Part shown: positions 15,101 through 21,492 of the stretch, one piece after another
Position numbering within the stretch: position 1 is the first letter of the stretch
Layout: every line of letters starts with the position of its first letter
Origin: a virus
Virus record (IMG/VR): IMGVR_UViG_3300037258_000710
Span: 1 to 25,268 of that record
Reading direction: 5' to 3' (one strand)
DNA: 25,268 nucleotides
Position numbers and translations under genes: made by a program
The notes under the pieces: generated by a model
Databases searched by the model: none
Told to the model about the DNA's origin: nothing
What the model saw: the letters and a program-made list of their open reading frames with translations, nothing else

Positions 15101-16072
15101 AACGAGCCGGAGGTGGCGCAGCGGGCCGGAGCCTGCGGGGTGAATGCGTACGACTTTGGCGAGCAGTGGATCGTGGAGGCCTGCCGGAACGGGCTGTACC
15201 TGTTCGAAGGCGGGCAGCCGGGCAAGATCATGCAGGAGATCTTCCAGGTGTGGGAGGCGATCAACTGGAATGCGGGCAAGAGCATCTGGGTGAGGAACGA
15301 TGTGACCAACCGGAGGCTGTTGGTGGGGGTGCCGCTGCCGACGCCGAACTTCTGGCTGCCGGATGCGCCGGCGAACCCGGCTCCGGAGCTGCCCAACGTG
15401 ATCCTGATGATGAACTACCAGGGCTGCGAGACGGGCGAGGCGATCAAGCAGTCGATGCAGATGCACGAGACGATGTTCGGCAGCCTGAATGCCGTGGATA
15501 TGCGGCGGAAGTGGTCGATCTGGCAGATCGCCAGCCCGTACGCCAACCTGGTGAGCACGAGCGGACAGGTAGGATTCAGCGCGGGCGAGGTGAACCTGCT
15601 GGACGCGGAGTTGCGGTTCTGCAACGGGATCGCCAGCTCCAAGGTGTACCGGCTGAACACGCAGCTGGGCCCGACGGAGATCCCGATGGACGATGGAGCG
15701 CCGATCGCATCGCTCTATACGACCTACGGGTATGTGAATACGAGCAAGGTGGCGCAGATGCCGCTGCTGGGCCTGTTCCGCAAGCTGTGGGGCTACATGA
15801 CCCACCAGATCTCCGGTGCGGGCACGCTGAATGTGCGCTTGCTGCCGAATACGCTGCTGGGACCGGGCGACTCGACCGCGGGCTACTACCCATGGACGCT
15901 GCCGGGTGGGTTTGTGTTGACCGACCCGTGCACGCAGATCCACGAGGCTCCGCTGAACTTTGCGGCGACGCGGACGTTTGTGGAGTTCTCGACGACCGGG
16001 CGGATGGATCTCTCGAATCTGGTGATGGTGGGGAAGAAGCATCCGCACAACCAGATCACGGGGCAACGGTGA
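12116..16072 (+). CDS. Large tail protein, nozzle-like (1318 aa)
   Basis: This is the longest gene in the window. The N-terminus (YGGLVSLARPDNVPEGASPRNND) matches the opening of podovirus tail-tube/nozzle proteins that announces a repeat-built propeller. Residues about 60-950 are Thr/Ser/Gly/Val-rich beta modules. The C-terminal 350 residues contain propeller-like blades with short recurring motifs: GAVVMYDTFYALKAG, QWIVEACRNGLYLFEGG, NRRLLVGVPLP and NVILMMNYQG. Such proteins (T7 gp12, P22 gp10 class) form the lower tail. At 1318 residues it is much longer than those, suggesting inserted beta domains. The TTG at 12116, with GGGG about 8 nt upstream, is chosen because it lies just after the preceding stop and keeps the conserved N-terminus; ATG 12231 is the next alternative. 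Confidence 0.65.
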   Translation: MHNLTQADQAVPLETYGGLVSLARPDNVPEGASPRNNDMDYLIGSAQTRQPLENVYSFGDSSTGPNGGSDAANITITGNAWANPASVLTDDGSYAACTPSTGSDGLDVTAFSFDLAATASPTGITVPVKGYATSAVTLTAQLLLNGVVVGLPKSLALPTAPGTITFGGPTDLWGTALAFSSLNNATFGVRFTSSSAFPMAQALLGYASVTVARANALANFDFITTFVAQDGSVKNLSLDADGNFWVEDVTNDPGVLNLAFDGIRPNSFASGVNGPDVEYLAFNDLSAGCDVPRQYTPKWTDRISQVGPGGAPVFSASSASATTYDITSITQPGAKSWGFSYFLQSTGPGSNTAGNVVTVYYSDSTVGAADADLVNAFNSGNPVYLYFSFTGGPAEQGPLTVRVTSVGEGSPPGQPRQFYYFTYVALTSAYVFYAGSGHPGYTANYQRTLATMTTAVPVPQLTVGTSAVVTGSSVTSWDSTWPITQTLNSGAMAITQTSLTAGVATYSYAVLSGANPVAGQLATITNCLNANGMLNVVNNAIASVSGTNIGTFTIEGLPAATDYPAEAEDGQATTAGTEFTFEPGLLTLGTDTSPIYGNATGGEIVVTGVGQFVAAGTKQGVVFFITRNGYWTAPSAPVTFTVPDNTTAILASQIPIGPPNVIARGIAFTESGQNGVPGANFFTIPTPVDYIAENVTYTSTALLINDNTSTTATFFFTDSVLLNAEAIDIQGNNLFNLIELGSPGWIVKYDSRNFYGLCQNKIQNFTNLSFDGGYNPGATLKPLGWTIADIYGRLLVSPVFGNSYYIENTSGGTLGQAGLISETAYQDAYQQPILNAHTTYSVRVTARIPSGNTTGGLVADLTANGITYGTFTLAFAGMSTTMATYTGTLLTNEFATVPAGLLLSVYASAIADGADVELDRIEVFPTAIPVLATTVFGSYANDLESVDAITGPGQFISENQQPVNGAVVMYDTFYALKAGSMYSWQSSANLEPAQWNEPEVAQRAGACGVNAYDFGEQWIVEACRNGLYLFEGGQPGKIMQEIFQVWEAINWNAGKSIWVRNDVTNRRLLVGVPLPTPNFWLPDAPANPAPELPNVILMMNYQGCETGEAIKQSMQMHETMFGSLNAVDMRRKWSIWQIASPYANLVSTSGQVGFSAGEVNLLDAELRFCNGIASSKVYRLNTQLGPTEIPMDDGAPIASLYTTYGYVNTSKVAQMPLLGLFRKLWGYMTHQISGAGTLNVRLLPNTLLGPGDSTAGYYPWTLPGGFVLTDPCTQIHEAPLNFAATRTFVEFSTTGRMDLSNLVMVGKKHPHNQITGQR

Positions 16073-16109
16073 GCACTATGAGCCGTGAGTATATGAGTAC
16101 GGAAGTAAG

Positions 16110-16694
16110 ATGGCTGACCTAAACGGGGGCGAGTTGCTGGCGCAGATCACGAACATGTGGCCGAAGCTGGGGATCCTGCTGGGCAAGCATGAGAGCGCGA
16201 TCAACACGGTGGCGCTGAACGCGGCGGTGGCGACGAGCGGCGAGCTGAATGCGCCGGCGCGTCCGGGGCAGGTAAATGTCAAGGTGGCGGGTGAGATCGC
16301 GCATGTGACGATCGACGATCCGCAGGAGCTGCAGAGGGGCGCGCAGTATCACCTGGAGATCGCCGACAATCCTCAGTTTTCGGCGCCGCATGTGGTGCAC
16401 CTGGGCAGCACGCGGGGACACTTCATGAATCTGCCGACGAACACCGACGACGGGACGCCGCACACCTGGCACGCGCGGGCCTACAGCCAGTACCAGGGCT
16501 CGCAGCCGAGCGCGTACACGTACTTCGGCGGGGATGCGCCGGCGGGGTTCCAGATGACCGGGGCGACGAACCTGACGCCGCTGGCGTCGACGGGAAGCGG
16601 CACGGCGAGCAATAACGGGCAGCAGGGCGGATCGGGGCTGGGCAAGGTGCTGTTCCGGGGCGCGCCGGCGCCGAAGAGGAATGTCGGTGGTTAG
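16110..16694 (+). CDS. Ig/fibronectin-like virion protein (194 aa)
   Basis: A short helical N-terminus (ELLAQITNMWPKLGILLGKHESAIN) is followed by a single beta-sandwich domain at about 48-145 with fibronectin-III-like features: a proline-rich entry (NAPARPGQVNVKV), YHLEIADNPQF, and HTWHARAYSQYQG near its end. The last 45 residues are Gly/Ser/Asn-rich and flexible with a basic end. GGAAG lies 4 nt before the ATG. It follows the large tail protein and is probably a tail accessory or host-binding protein. The FN3 call is from strand pattern only. Confidence 0.6.
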   Translation: MADLNGGELLAQITNMWPKLGILLGKHESAINTVALNAAVATSGELNAPARPGQVNVKVAGEIAHVTIDDPQELQRGAQYHLEIADNPQFSAPHVVHLGSTRGHFMNLPTNTDDGTPHTWHARAYSQYQGSQPSAYTYFGGDAPAGFQMTGATNLTPLASTGSGTASNNGQQGGSGLGKVLFRGAPAPKRNVGG

Positions 16695-16697
16695 AGA

Positions 16698-16727
16698 GCA
16701 CATCGTGCCGTTCTCGACGCTTCGCGT
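16698..16727 (+). repeat. Double-mini-hairpin intergenic element, copy D
   Basis: It begins 3 nt after the stop at 16692-16694. Hairpin 1 is GCAC-ATC-GTGC (16698-16708), the linker is CGTTCTCG, and hairpin 2 is ACGC-TTC-GCGT (16717-16727). It ends 9 nt before the acetyltransferase ATG, so it may overlap the ribosome footprint. Confidence 0.75.
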
Positions 16728-16736
16728 GGCGACTGG

Positions 16737-17123
16737 ATGATTCGGGATATGGCGGGAACGGACTATGCACGGCTGCGGCGGATGCATGCGCGGCAGGGGA
16801 TCGATTATGCGTTTCCGGATCTCGACTCGCCGTTGTTCTTTTGCAGGAAGGTGCTGGTGGTGGATGGAGAGATCCGCGCCGCGCTGGTTTTGAGGTTGTG
16901 TGCCGAGACATCGCTGTTGCTGGAGAGCAGCTGCGGGCCGCAGGAAAAGATGGCCGCCATGCGGGAGTTGCAGCAGGCGGTGCTGAAGGAGGCCTACGAC
17001 CGGGGACTGGACGAGATCCATGCGGCCATCCCGGAGATTGGCTTCGACAGGCGGTTACGCCAGCTGGGGTGGGAGAGAGACCGCTCGGGCTGGAATCTTT
17101 GGTCTCGCTCAACTACTTCGTAG
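16737..17123 (+). CDS. GNAT-family N-acetyltransferase-like protein (128 aa)
   Basis: The pattern fits a compact GNAT fold: MIRDMAGTDYARLRRMHARQG as beta1/alpha1, FFCRKVLVVDGEIRAALVLRL as the beta2-beta3 hairpin, a central helix EKMAAMRELQQAVLKEAYDRG, IHAAIPEIGFDRRLRQLGWERD covering beta5 and alpha4, and a C-terminal Trp-rich strand. The acetyl-CoA-binding pyrophosphate loop is not canonical (no clear Q/RxxGxG/A), so activity is uncertain. I recall similar proteins in tail regions of other phages; the target is not known. The stop codon TAG lies inside hairpin 1 of repeat copy E. Only a weak ribosome site is visible. Confidence 0.65.
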   Translation: MIRDMAGTDYARLRRMHARQGIDYAFPDLDSPLFFCRKVLVVDGEIRAALVLRLCAETSLLLESSCGPQEKMAAMRELQQAVLKEAYDRGLDEIHAAIPEIGFDRRLRQLGWERDRSGWNLWSRSTTS

Positions 17124-17148
17124 CGTTCTCGACGCTGCGCGTAAAGAC
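17113..17148 (+). repeat. Double-mini-hairpin intergenic element, copy E
   Basis: Hairpin 1 is CTAC-TTC-GTAG (17113-17123), whose last three bases are the acetyltransferase stop codon. The linker is CGTTCTCG, hairpin 2 is ACGC-TGC-GCGT (17132-17142), and the tail is AAAGAC. Hairpin 1 differs from copies C and D on both arms yet still pairs. Confidence 0.75.
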
Positions 17149-17171
17149 ACAACACAAGATCAGGAGCACGA

Positions 17172-17738
17172 ATGCGATCGGCAACGACACAAGCGAATAG
17201 CGCGACCAACACGGCGGCGAACACGGGAGCGGGGCTGGGGGCGAGTGCCACCGGCATCAGCTCGACACTGACACCGTTTCTGACCTCGGAGCTGGAGCAC
17301 CCGGAGGGCTTTAGCCAGCAGGACCAGTCGGCGATGCTGGCGGCGGGCGAGGCGGGAGCGGGCGGAGCGACCAGCGGGATTGTGGGGCAGGCCAACAAGG
17401 AAGCGGCGACCAGCCGGAACGCGGGCGGCTTCCAGGCGGTGCTGGACGATGCGGCACGGCAGCGGGCGAAGGCGGCGGCCGGGACGAGCGAGGGGATCGC
17501 GGCGCAGAATGCCGACTTGAAACAGAACCAGCAGCAGGACGCTTCGAAGCAGCTGCAGGGGATGTACGGGACCGACACCAGCGGGATGCTGGACGCGACC
17601 GGGCAGGAGTCCAAGGACATCGATGCGAATGTGGACGCGAGTAACAGTGGGTGGCTGCAGAATTCGCTGGGCGTACTCAATTCGCTAGGTAAAGCGGCTG
17701 GCGGTGCAGGGTCTCTCATCTCCGGAATCAAAGGCTAG
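17172..17738 (+). CDS. Putative internal virion (ejection) protein (188 aa)
   Basis: AGGAG lies 5 nt before the ATG. The protein is Ala/Gly/Ser/Gln-rich with low-complexity helices (NSATNTAANTGAGLGASATG, then QQDQSAMLAAGEAGAGG) and a C-terminal glycine-rich segment SLGKAAGGAGSLISGIKG that could insert in membrane. In P22-like phages the ejection protein genes (gp7, gp20, gp16 class) have this composition and follow the tail genes. Its stop overlaps the stop of the minus-strand cargo gene in the shared sequence CTAG. The function is inferred from composition and position. Confidence 0.55.
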   Translation: MRSATTQANSATNTAANTGAGLGASATGISSTLTPFLTSELEHPEGFSQQDQSAMLAAGEAGAGGATSGIVGQANKEAATSRNAGGFQAVLDDAARQRAKAAAGTSEGIAAQNADLKQNQQQDASKQLQGMYGTDTSGMLDATGQESKDIDANVDASNSGWLQNSLGVLNSLGKAAGGAGSLISGIKG

Positions 17739-18271
17739 TTATTTCCCTGGAGGTCCTTCAGTTTTAGTATTGCAGCCTTTAGCAGTGAAACAGACGAGGA
17801 CGTCAATATAGTGCGATTTGTGTCGTGAACGGGTGCTAGAGGTTTTAGCGAGCCCCCTCCAGCAAAGTTGATGGTGTACAGTATTCCGTTTGCAGAATAG
17901 GCATTGTGGCCACCGCCCCCTTGGTTCGGGATGAATATTAAGTGTTCTTCCCAACCTAAAACGTAGATCGGCTTATTTCCGGTCACAGTTTCTAGGTAGT
18001 GGTTTGGGTCATCGATATCGTCTGTGATCGGTATTCTTTTCCCCGTTTGGTCAGCATTAATAATGCAGACGCCTTCGTATTGTTTTTTGTTTCCGTCTTT
18101 GCGATACCAATGTTCTTGTGTGTCGTTGAGACCCGACATCTTAAGGTTCATCGTGGCTTGGTCCTGCTCAACAGGCAGTAGGTACGCTGTGCATGTGGCT
18201 GCGTCTTTTTTTGCAGCGAAGGCGGTGGTAGAGAGCAGTGCAAGTAGGGCAGACGTGAGGAGTTTCGGCAT
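17735..18271 (-). CDS. Secreted protein of unknown function, cargo (moron-like) gene
   Basis: The 178-residue protein has a Sec signal peptide (MPKLLTSALLALLSTTAFA, cleavage near residue 19) and a globular mature part with three Trp/Tyr-rich strands (EEHWY-type, PIYVLGWEEHLIFIP) and a GGGGH motif. AGAGG lies 5 nt before the ATG. It is on the strand opposite to the late operon, visibly richer in A/T, and converges on the upstream gene with overlapping stop codons. These are the marks of a cargo gene expressed independently, perhaps from the prophage, to alter the host envelope. No family is recognised, and no convincing promoter was found in the 113 nt upstream. Confidence 0.75.
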   Translation of the reverse strand: MPKLLTSALLALLSTTAFAAKKDAATCTAYLLPVEQDQATMNLKMSGLNDTQEHWYRKDGNKKQYEGVCIINADQTGKRIPITDDIDDPNHYLETVTGNKPIYVLGWEEHLIFIPNQGGGGHNAYSANGILYTINFAGGGSLKPLAPVHDTNRTILTSSSVSLLKAAILKLKDLQGNN

Positions 18272-18491
18272 GGAGACCTCTGAGGTTGAATATCCTGGCT
18301 ACCGCGAGATTGCGAAGCCAGTGGAGCACAAGAACAAACTGCACCTTCACATCGATGGTAAGAGCATCGAAACCAGCGTTTACTTCATGTACGAAGAGGC
18401 TCTGGGCCTTTTTGATGGTGAATCTCCTCGTCCGTGTAGCTGTGACGAGTGCCGCAGTGAGGGCAAACTTCGACCAACGCCTCTGGGATGA
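18270..18491 (+). CDS. Possible small protein (73 aa), overlapping two minus-strand genes
   Basis: The ATG at 18270 has an ideal GAGGAG 7 nt upstream, but it overlaps the start codon of the minus-strand secreted gene back to back. The product starts METSEVEYPGYREIAKP and has a CSCDEC cluster near its end. By hand count, codon positions in the first 38 codons look coding-like (second position about 29% G+C, third about 66%). The remaining part, which overlaps the minus-strand 68-residue gene, does not. Either this is a short real gene with a tail that is antisense to its neighbour, or it is a chance ORF. Confidence 0.35.
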   Translation: METSEVEYPGYREIAKPVEHKNKLHLHIDGKSIETSVYFMYEEALGLFDGESPRPCSCDECRSEGKLRPTPLG

Positions 18492-18591
18492 CTTCGCGAG
18501 CGCTGAACGAATTGACTCCGTCATAGCGCCAGTAGATCGGTAACGACCCCGGCTTCGTTTTGCAATACACGACTAACCAGTAGTGAGCCAT
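18385..18591 (-). CDS. Small zinc-ribbon-type protein (68 aa)
   Basis: The product begins MAHYWLVVYCKTKPGSLPIYW and carries CPHCGTRHSYTDEE near its end, giving a CPxCG knuckle with a Cys at residue 10 as a possible further ligand. I recall similar short proteins with this layout in acidobacterial genomes. First codon positions are G+C-rich in the C-terminal half, as expected for coding in this frame. It lies 113 nt upstream of the secreted cargo gene on the same strand, so the two may form an operon. A GAGG lies very close to the ATG (1 nt), so the start is not firm. Confidence 0.55.
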   Translation of the reverse strand: MAHYWLVVYCKTKPGSLPIYWRYDGVNSFSAREVIPEALVEVCPHCGTRHSYTDEEIHHQKGPEPLRT

Positions 18592-18674
18592 GCCTCAAGT
18601 GTTGAGCAGGCGCAGGATATCCTTCCATCCCACGGTTTGGGGTGCGGGTACAACTTTTGTCAGAAAGGGAAACG

Positions 18675-20036
18675 ATGGCGAATCAGCCGATAGTCTTCGA
18701 CAATCCGTGGCAGCCGGACGCCGCACCAGCGATCGCACCGGCGCAGGTGATGGCGAGTATGCCGCCGGACGCGGGGCAAGCGCCTGCGCTGATGAAGATT
18801 GCGATGGGCGGAGCGCCGCCGGTGTTTGCGGCGCCGCCGATGCCGGAGGTGTCGCGGACGCCTTCCGCGATCGAGCAGCAGGAGGGTGTGGCGAGCCAGC
18901 GGCTGCAGGACCTGCAGAAGCATGATACGTACGACTTCTCGCAGCACGGGAAGCTGCGGAACGCGGGGCATGTGGCCTCGAAGATCGGCAATGTGCTGGG
19001 CGATATCTTTGCGCCATCGACGATGGCGCTGATCCCGGGGACGGACCTGAACCGGAGGGTGGAGGAGGGCAGCCTGGGCAACCGGCTGCAGGCGCTGGCC
19101 GCGGAGCAGAGCGAGAACGAGGCGCGGGACGCGACGACGGGCAAGACGAACGCCGAGACCGGTGAGGCTCCGCAGAAGGCGAGCGATGCGCATAACGAGT
19201 CGTCGGCCCTGACCGATGAGGCGAACGCGAAAGCTGCCGCGCTGAACGATCAGCAGCCAACCCTGGCGCAGGGGTACTCTCATGCGGTGCAGCAGGCGAT
19301 CAAGGAGGGGCGCGATCCTTCGACCGACCCGGTTGTGCAGCATCTTTCCAGTGCCATTGTGGCGCTGCAGCCTGGGCAGAACAAGCCCGACGAAGCGCCG
19401 AAGACGATCCAGATCGAGGAGGGCGGGAGGCCGCACCAGATGGGCTGGAATCCGCAGACGAACAAGTACGACCTCGATATGGGCGAGAGCGGCGAGAAGC
19501 CTGCCGTGGTGAACGTGAACTCCGGCAAGGCGAACGATCGCGCGGAGAAGAACGATGTGCTGAAGGCGTACCAGCCTGCGCTGGACTCGGCCGAGCGGAT
19601 GAACGTGATGACGGAGAACTACGAGAAGGCGATCAAGGACCATGACCAGCAGGCGATGCTCTCGCTGCTGGCCAACCACCTGGGCATGACGATGGGGCTG
19701 CAGAAGGGCGCGCGGATGACCAAGGACATCATCCGCGAGGCGCAGGAGTCGCAGCCGTGGATGCAGGGGATTGCGGCGAAGTTCGATAAGGATGGCTACC
19801 TCTCCGGCGTGACGCTGTCGCCGAACCAGATGCGGCAGATGGTGGGGCTGGGACAGAGCCGGTACGCGGAAGACGCGAAGAAGTCGCGATCGACGGCGCA
19901 GTACCTGGGCGCGACCGATGACGGGCCGGAGCGCGTGCCGGGCGAGGCGACGATCCGCTACTACACGGGACTGGCGAACGGCGATGCGGCGAAGGCGAAG
20001 CAGCTGGCCGCGGCCGATGGATGGACGGTGAAGTAA
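18675..20036 (+). CDS. Putative internal virion (ejection) protein (453 aa)
   Basis: ATG 18675 is chosen over ATG 18642 because AAAGGGA sits 5 nt upstream. The N-terminus (MANQPIVFDNPWQPDAAPAI) is Pro/Ala-rich and disordered. Residues 60-260 are helical and Gln/Ala/Glu-rich (ALAAEQSENEARD, KASDAHNESSALTDEANAKA). A more globular C-terminal region (about 290-450) contains long helices and a final small domain TIRYYTGLANGDAAKAKQLA. The composition and position suit an ejected DNA-transfer protein that extends the tail across the envelope. It is followed by a partner gene through a TAATG overlap. No known family could be assigned. Confidence 0.55.
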   Translation: MANQPIVFDNPWQPDAAPAIAPAQVMASMPPDAGQAPALMKIAMGGAPPVFAAPPMPEVSRTPSAIEQQEGVASQRLQDLQKHDTYDFSQHGKLRNAGHVASKIGNVLGDIFAPSTMALIPGTDLNRRVEEGSLGNRLQALAAEQSENEARDATTGKTNAETGEAPQKASDAHNESSALTDEANAKAAALNDQQPTLAQGYSHAVQQAIKEGRDPSTDPVVQHLSSAIVALQPGQNKPDEAPKTIQIEEGGRPHQMGWNPQTNKYDLDMGESGEKPAVVNVNSGKANDRAEKNDVLKAYQPALDSAERMNVMTENYEKAIKDHDQQAMLSLLANHLGMTMGLQKGARMTKDIIREAQESQPWMQGIAAKFDKDGYLSGVTLSPNQMRQMVGLGQSRYAEDAKKSRSTAQYLGATDDGPERVPGEATIRYYTGLANGDAAKAKQLAAADGWTVK

Positions 20037-21490
20037 TGGCACAGCCACAACAGCAGGACCCATGGGAGCAGGCCGCGCAGGCGTACAAACCGCAGCAGAC
20101 ATCGTCGGGAGCAGTGCAGCCGAGCGCTACACAGAAGCCTGGTGAAGACTGGAAGGTGTGGCAGGCGCAGGGCGACGACGCGGCACCGCCGCAGACGACG
20201 ATGCAGTACATCGGAAGCGCGGCGAAGGACTTCGGCAAGGGCATCCTGAAGGGCGGCCTGAACACGATTGCGAACGTAGGCCGGATGGAGAACAAGATCC
20301 CGTTTGTGGGGAGCACACTCTATTCGCCGGAAAACGTAGAAAAAATGGACGCGTTCCAGGCAGCCCATGGACAGCCGCAAAACACCGCGCAAAAGATCGG
20401 AATGGGGGCGGAGCAGGCGGGCGAGTTTCTGATTCCGGGCGGAGCCGAGGAGGCAGTTGCGGAGCATATGGCGCCGATCCTGGCTGAGGTTCCCTGGCTT
20501 GCAAAAGCTGCGCCTGCGCTGGCGAAGATGGGGACGTCGGCAGTGGCGAGCGGGGCAGTGAACAAGGCGCAGGGCGGATCGTTCGGGGGCGGCGCTGCCG
20601 CAGGTGCAGTGGGCGCCGGGGTTGGTGAAGGTTTGAAGAAGATCGCGCCGGTGTTGGCGGAGACGGCGTTGAACGTGCGTGGAAGCGACCGCGCCTATGG
20701 CCGGACGCCGGGGCAGGCCATCCTGGATGAGACAACGGGATTTTCGCCACGCAGGATCGCGACGCAGGCCTCCGGCAAAGTAGATAAGCTGAGCGACGAC
20801 CTTGAAGGCATGGCGCGAGATTCGGGAAACCCAGCTTCGTTGCAGCCTGCGCGGGAGGCGGCGACGCAGTCGATCGGTGCGGCGCACGGCCGGAACAACA
20901 AGGCGACCTACGACAAGATGTTGAAGATGGGGCGGCAGCTCGACACCAATCTCGAAGGGGAAGAGATCCCTGAAGTGACATCGCCGCAACAGTTGTTGCA
21001 CCTGAAGCGCGGGATCGGCGATCTGCAGACCTCATGGAACCCGGCTACGCAGCCGAAGTGGGTGAACGGTCAGGTGGGGCATGTTTATCACGCGCTCGAT
21101 TCGGAGTTCGACCGGGCAGTCCCTGAGGGTGCAGCACTCAACCAGAGAATCTCCAGCCTGATCCCTGTGGCACAGCGCGCGAATGCCGCGGACCTGAATG
21201 CCGGATTTGTGCAGCGATCGCTCGGGCGCTTTGGCGCGCATACCGGAGCGCTGGCCGGAGCGGGGTTTGGCGGAGCCTATGGATACAAGGAAGGCGGCTT
21301 GCCCGGAGCGATCGCAGGAGCGACTCTGGGCGTGCTGGCTCCGGAGGCGCTGGCAAGCCCGGAGGTCCAGATGATGGGAGCGCGTGCGATCAATTCGCGA
21401 GCTGCCCGCCGTGCAATTCGTGGCGCAGTCGGTGCGGGGCTACAGATGGGCCACAGGAGCCCATTCTCCGATCCATCGGAGCAGCCATAG
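20036..21490 (+). CDS. Putative internal virion / DNA-transfer protein with glycine-zipper segments (484 aa)
   Basis: The start ATG overlaps the preceding stop (TAATG), indicating coupling. The N-terminus is Gln/Pro-rich and disordered (MAQPQQQDPWEQAAQAYKPQ). Residues about 150-200 contain Gly/Ala-rich stretches (SFGGGAAAGAVGAGVGEG), and about 410-450 has a second glycine-zipper-like stretch (GALAGAGFGGAYGYKEGG). Both could form membrane-spanning helices. Between them is a charged helical region with HLKRGIGDLQTSWNPATQPKW. Proteins of this type are packed in podovirus heads and form a transenvelope channel. The assignment is by composition, segment order and neighbours. Confidence 0.6.
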   Translation: MAQPQQQDPWEQAAQAYKPQQTSSGAVQPSATQKPGEDWKVWQAQGDDAAPPQTTMQYIGSAAKDFGKGILKGGLNTIANVGRMENKIPFVGSTLYSPENVEKMDAFQAAHGQPQNTAQKIGMGAEQAGEFLIPGGAEEAVAEHMAPILAEVPWLAKAAPALAKMGTSAVASGAVNKAQGGSFGGGAAAGAVGAGVGEGLKKIAPVLAETALNVRGSDRAYGRTPGQAILDETTGFSPRRIATQASGKVDKLSDDLEGMARDSGNPASLQPAREAATQSIGAAHGRNNKATYDKMLKMGRQLDTNLEGEEIPEVTSPQQLLHLKRGIGDLQTSWNPATQPKWVNGQVGHVYHALDSEFDRAVPEGAALNQRISSLIPVAQRANAADLNAGFVQRSLGRFGAHTGALAGAGFGGAYGYKEGGLPGAIAGATLGVLAPEALASPEVQMMGARAINSRAARRAIRGAVGAGLQMGHRSPFSDPSEQP

Positions 21491-21492
21491 CG

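Noticed and set aside
13067-16066. 999-residue minus-strand open frame
   Set aside because: It is the complement of the large tail gene, with Arg/His-dominated composition and no plausible domain.
16079-16123. 14-codon leader ORF before the Ig-like gene
   Set aside because: It is short, has no special codon runs, and overlaps the next start; there is no evidence for attenuation.
18168-18524. 118-residue minus-strand frame in the cargo island
   Set aside because: It overlaps both better-supported minus-strand genes and lacks a ribosome site and a plausible domain.
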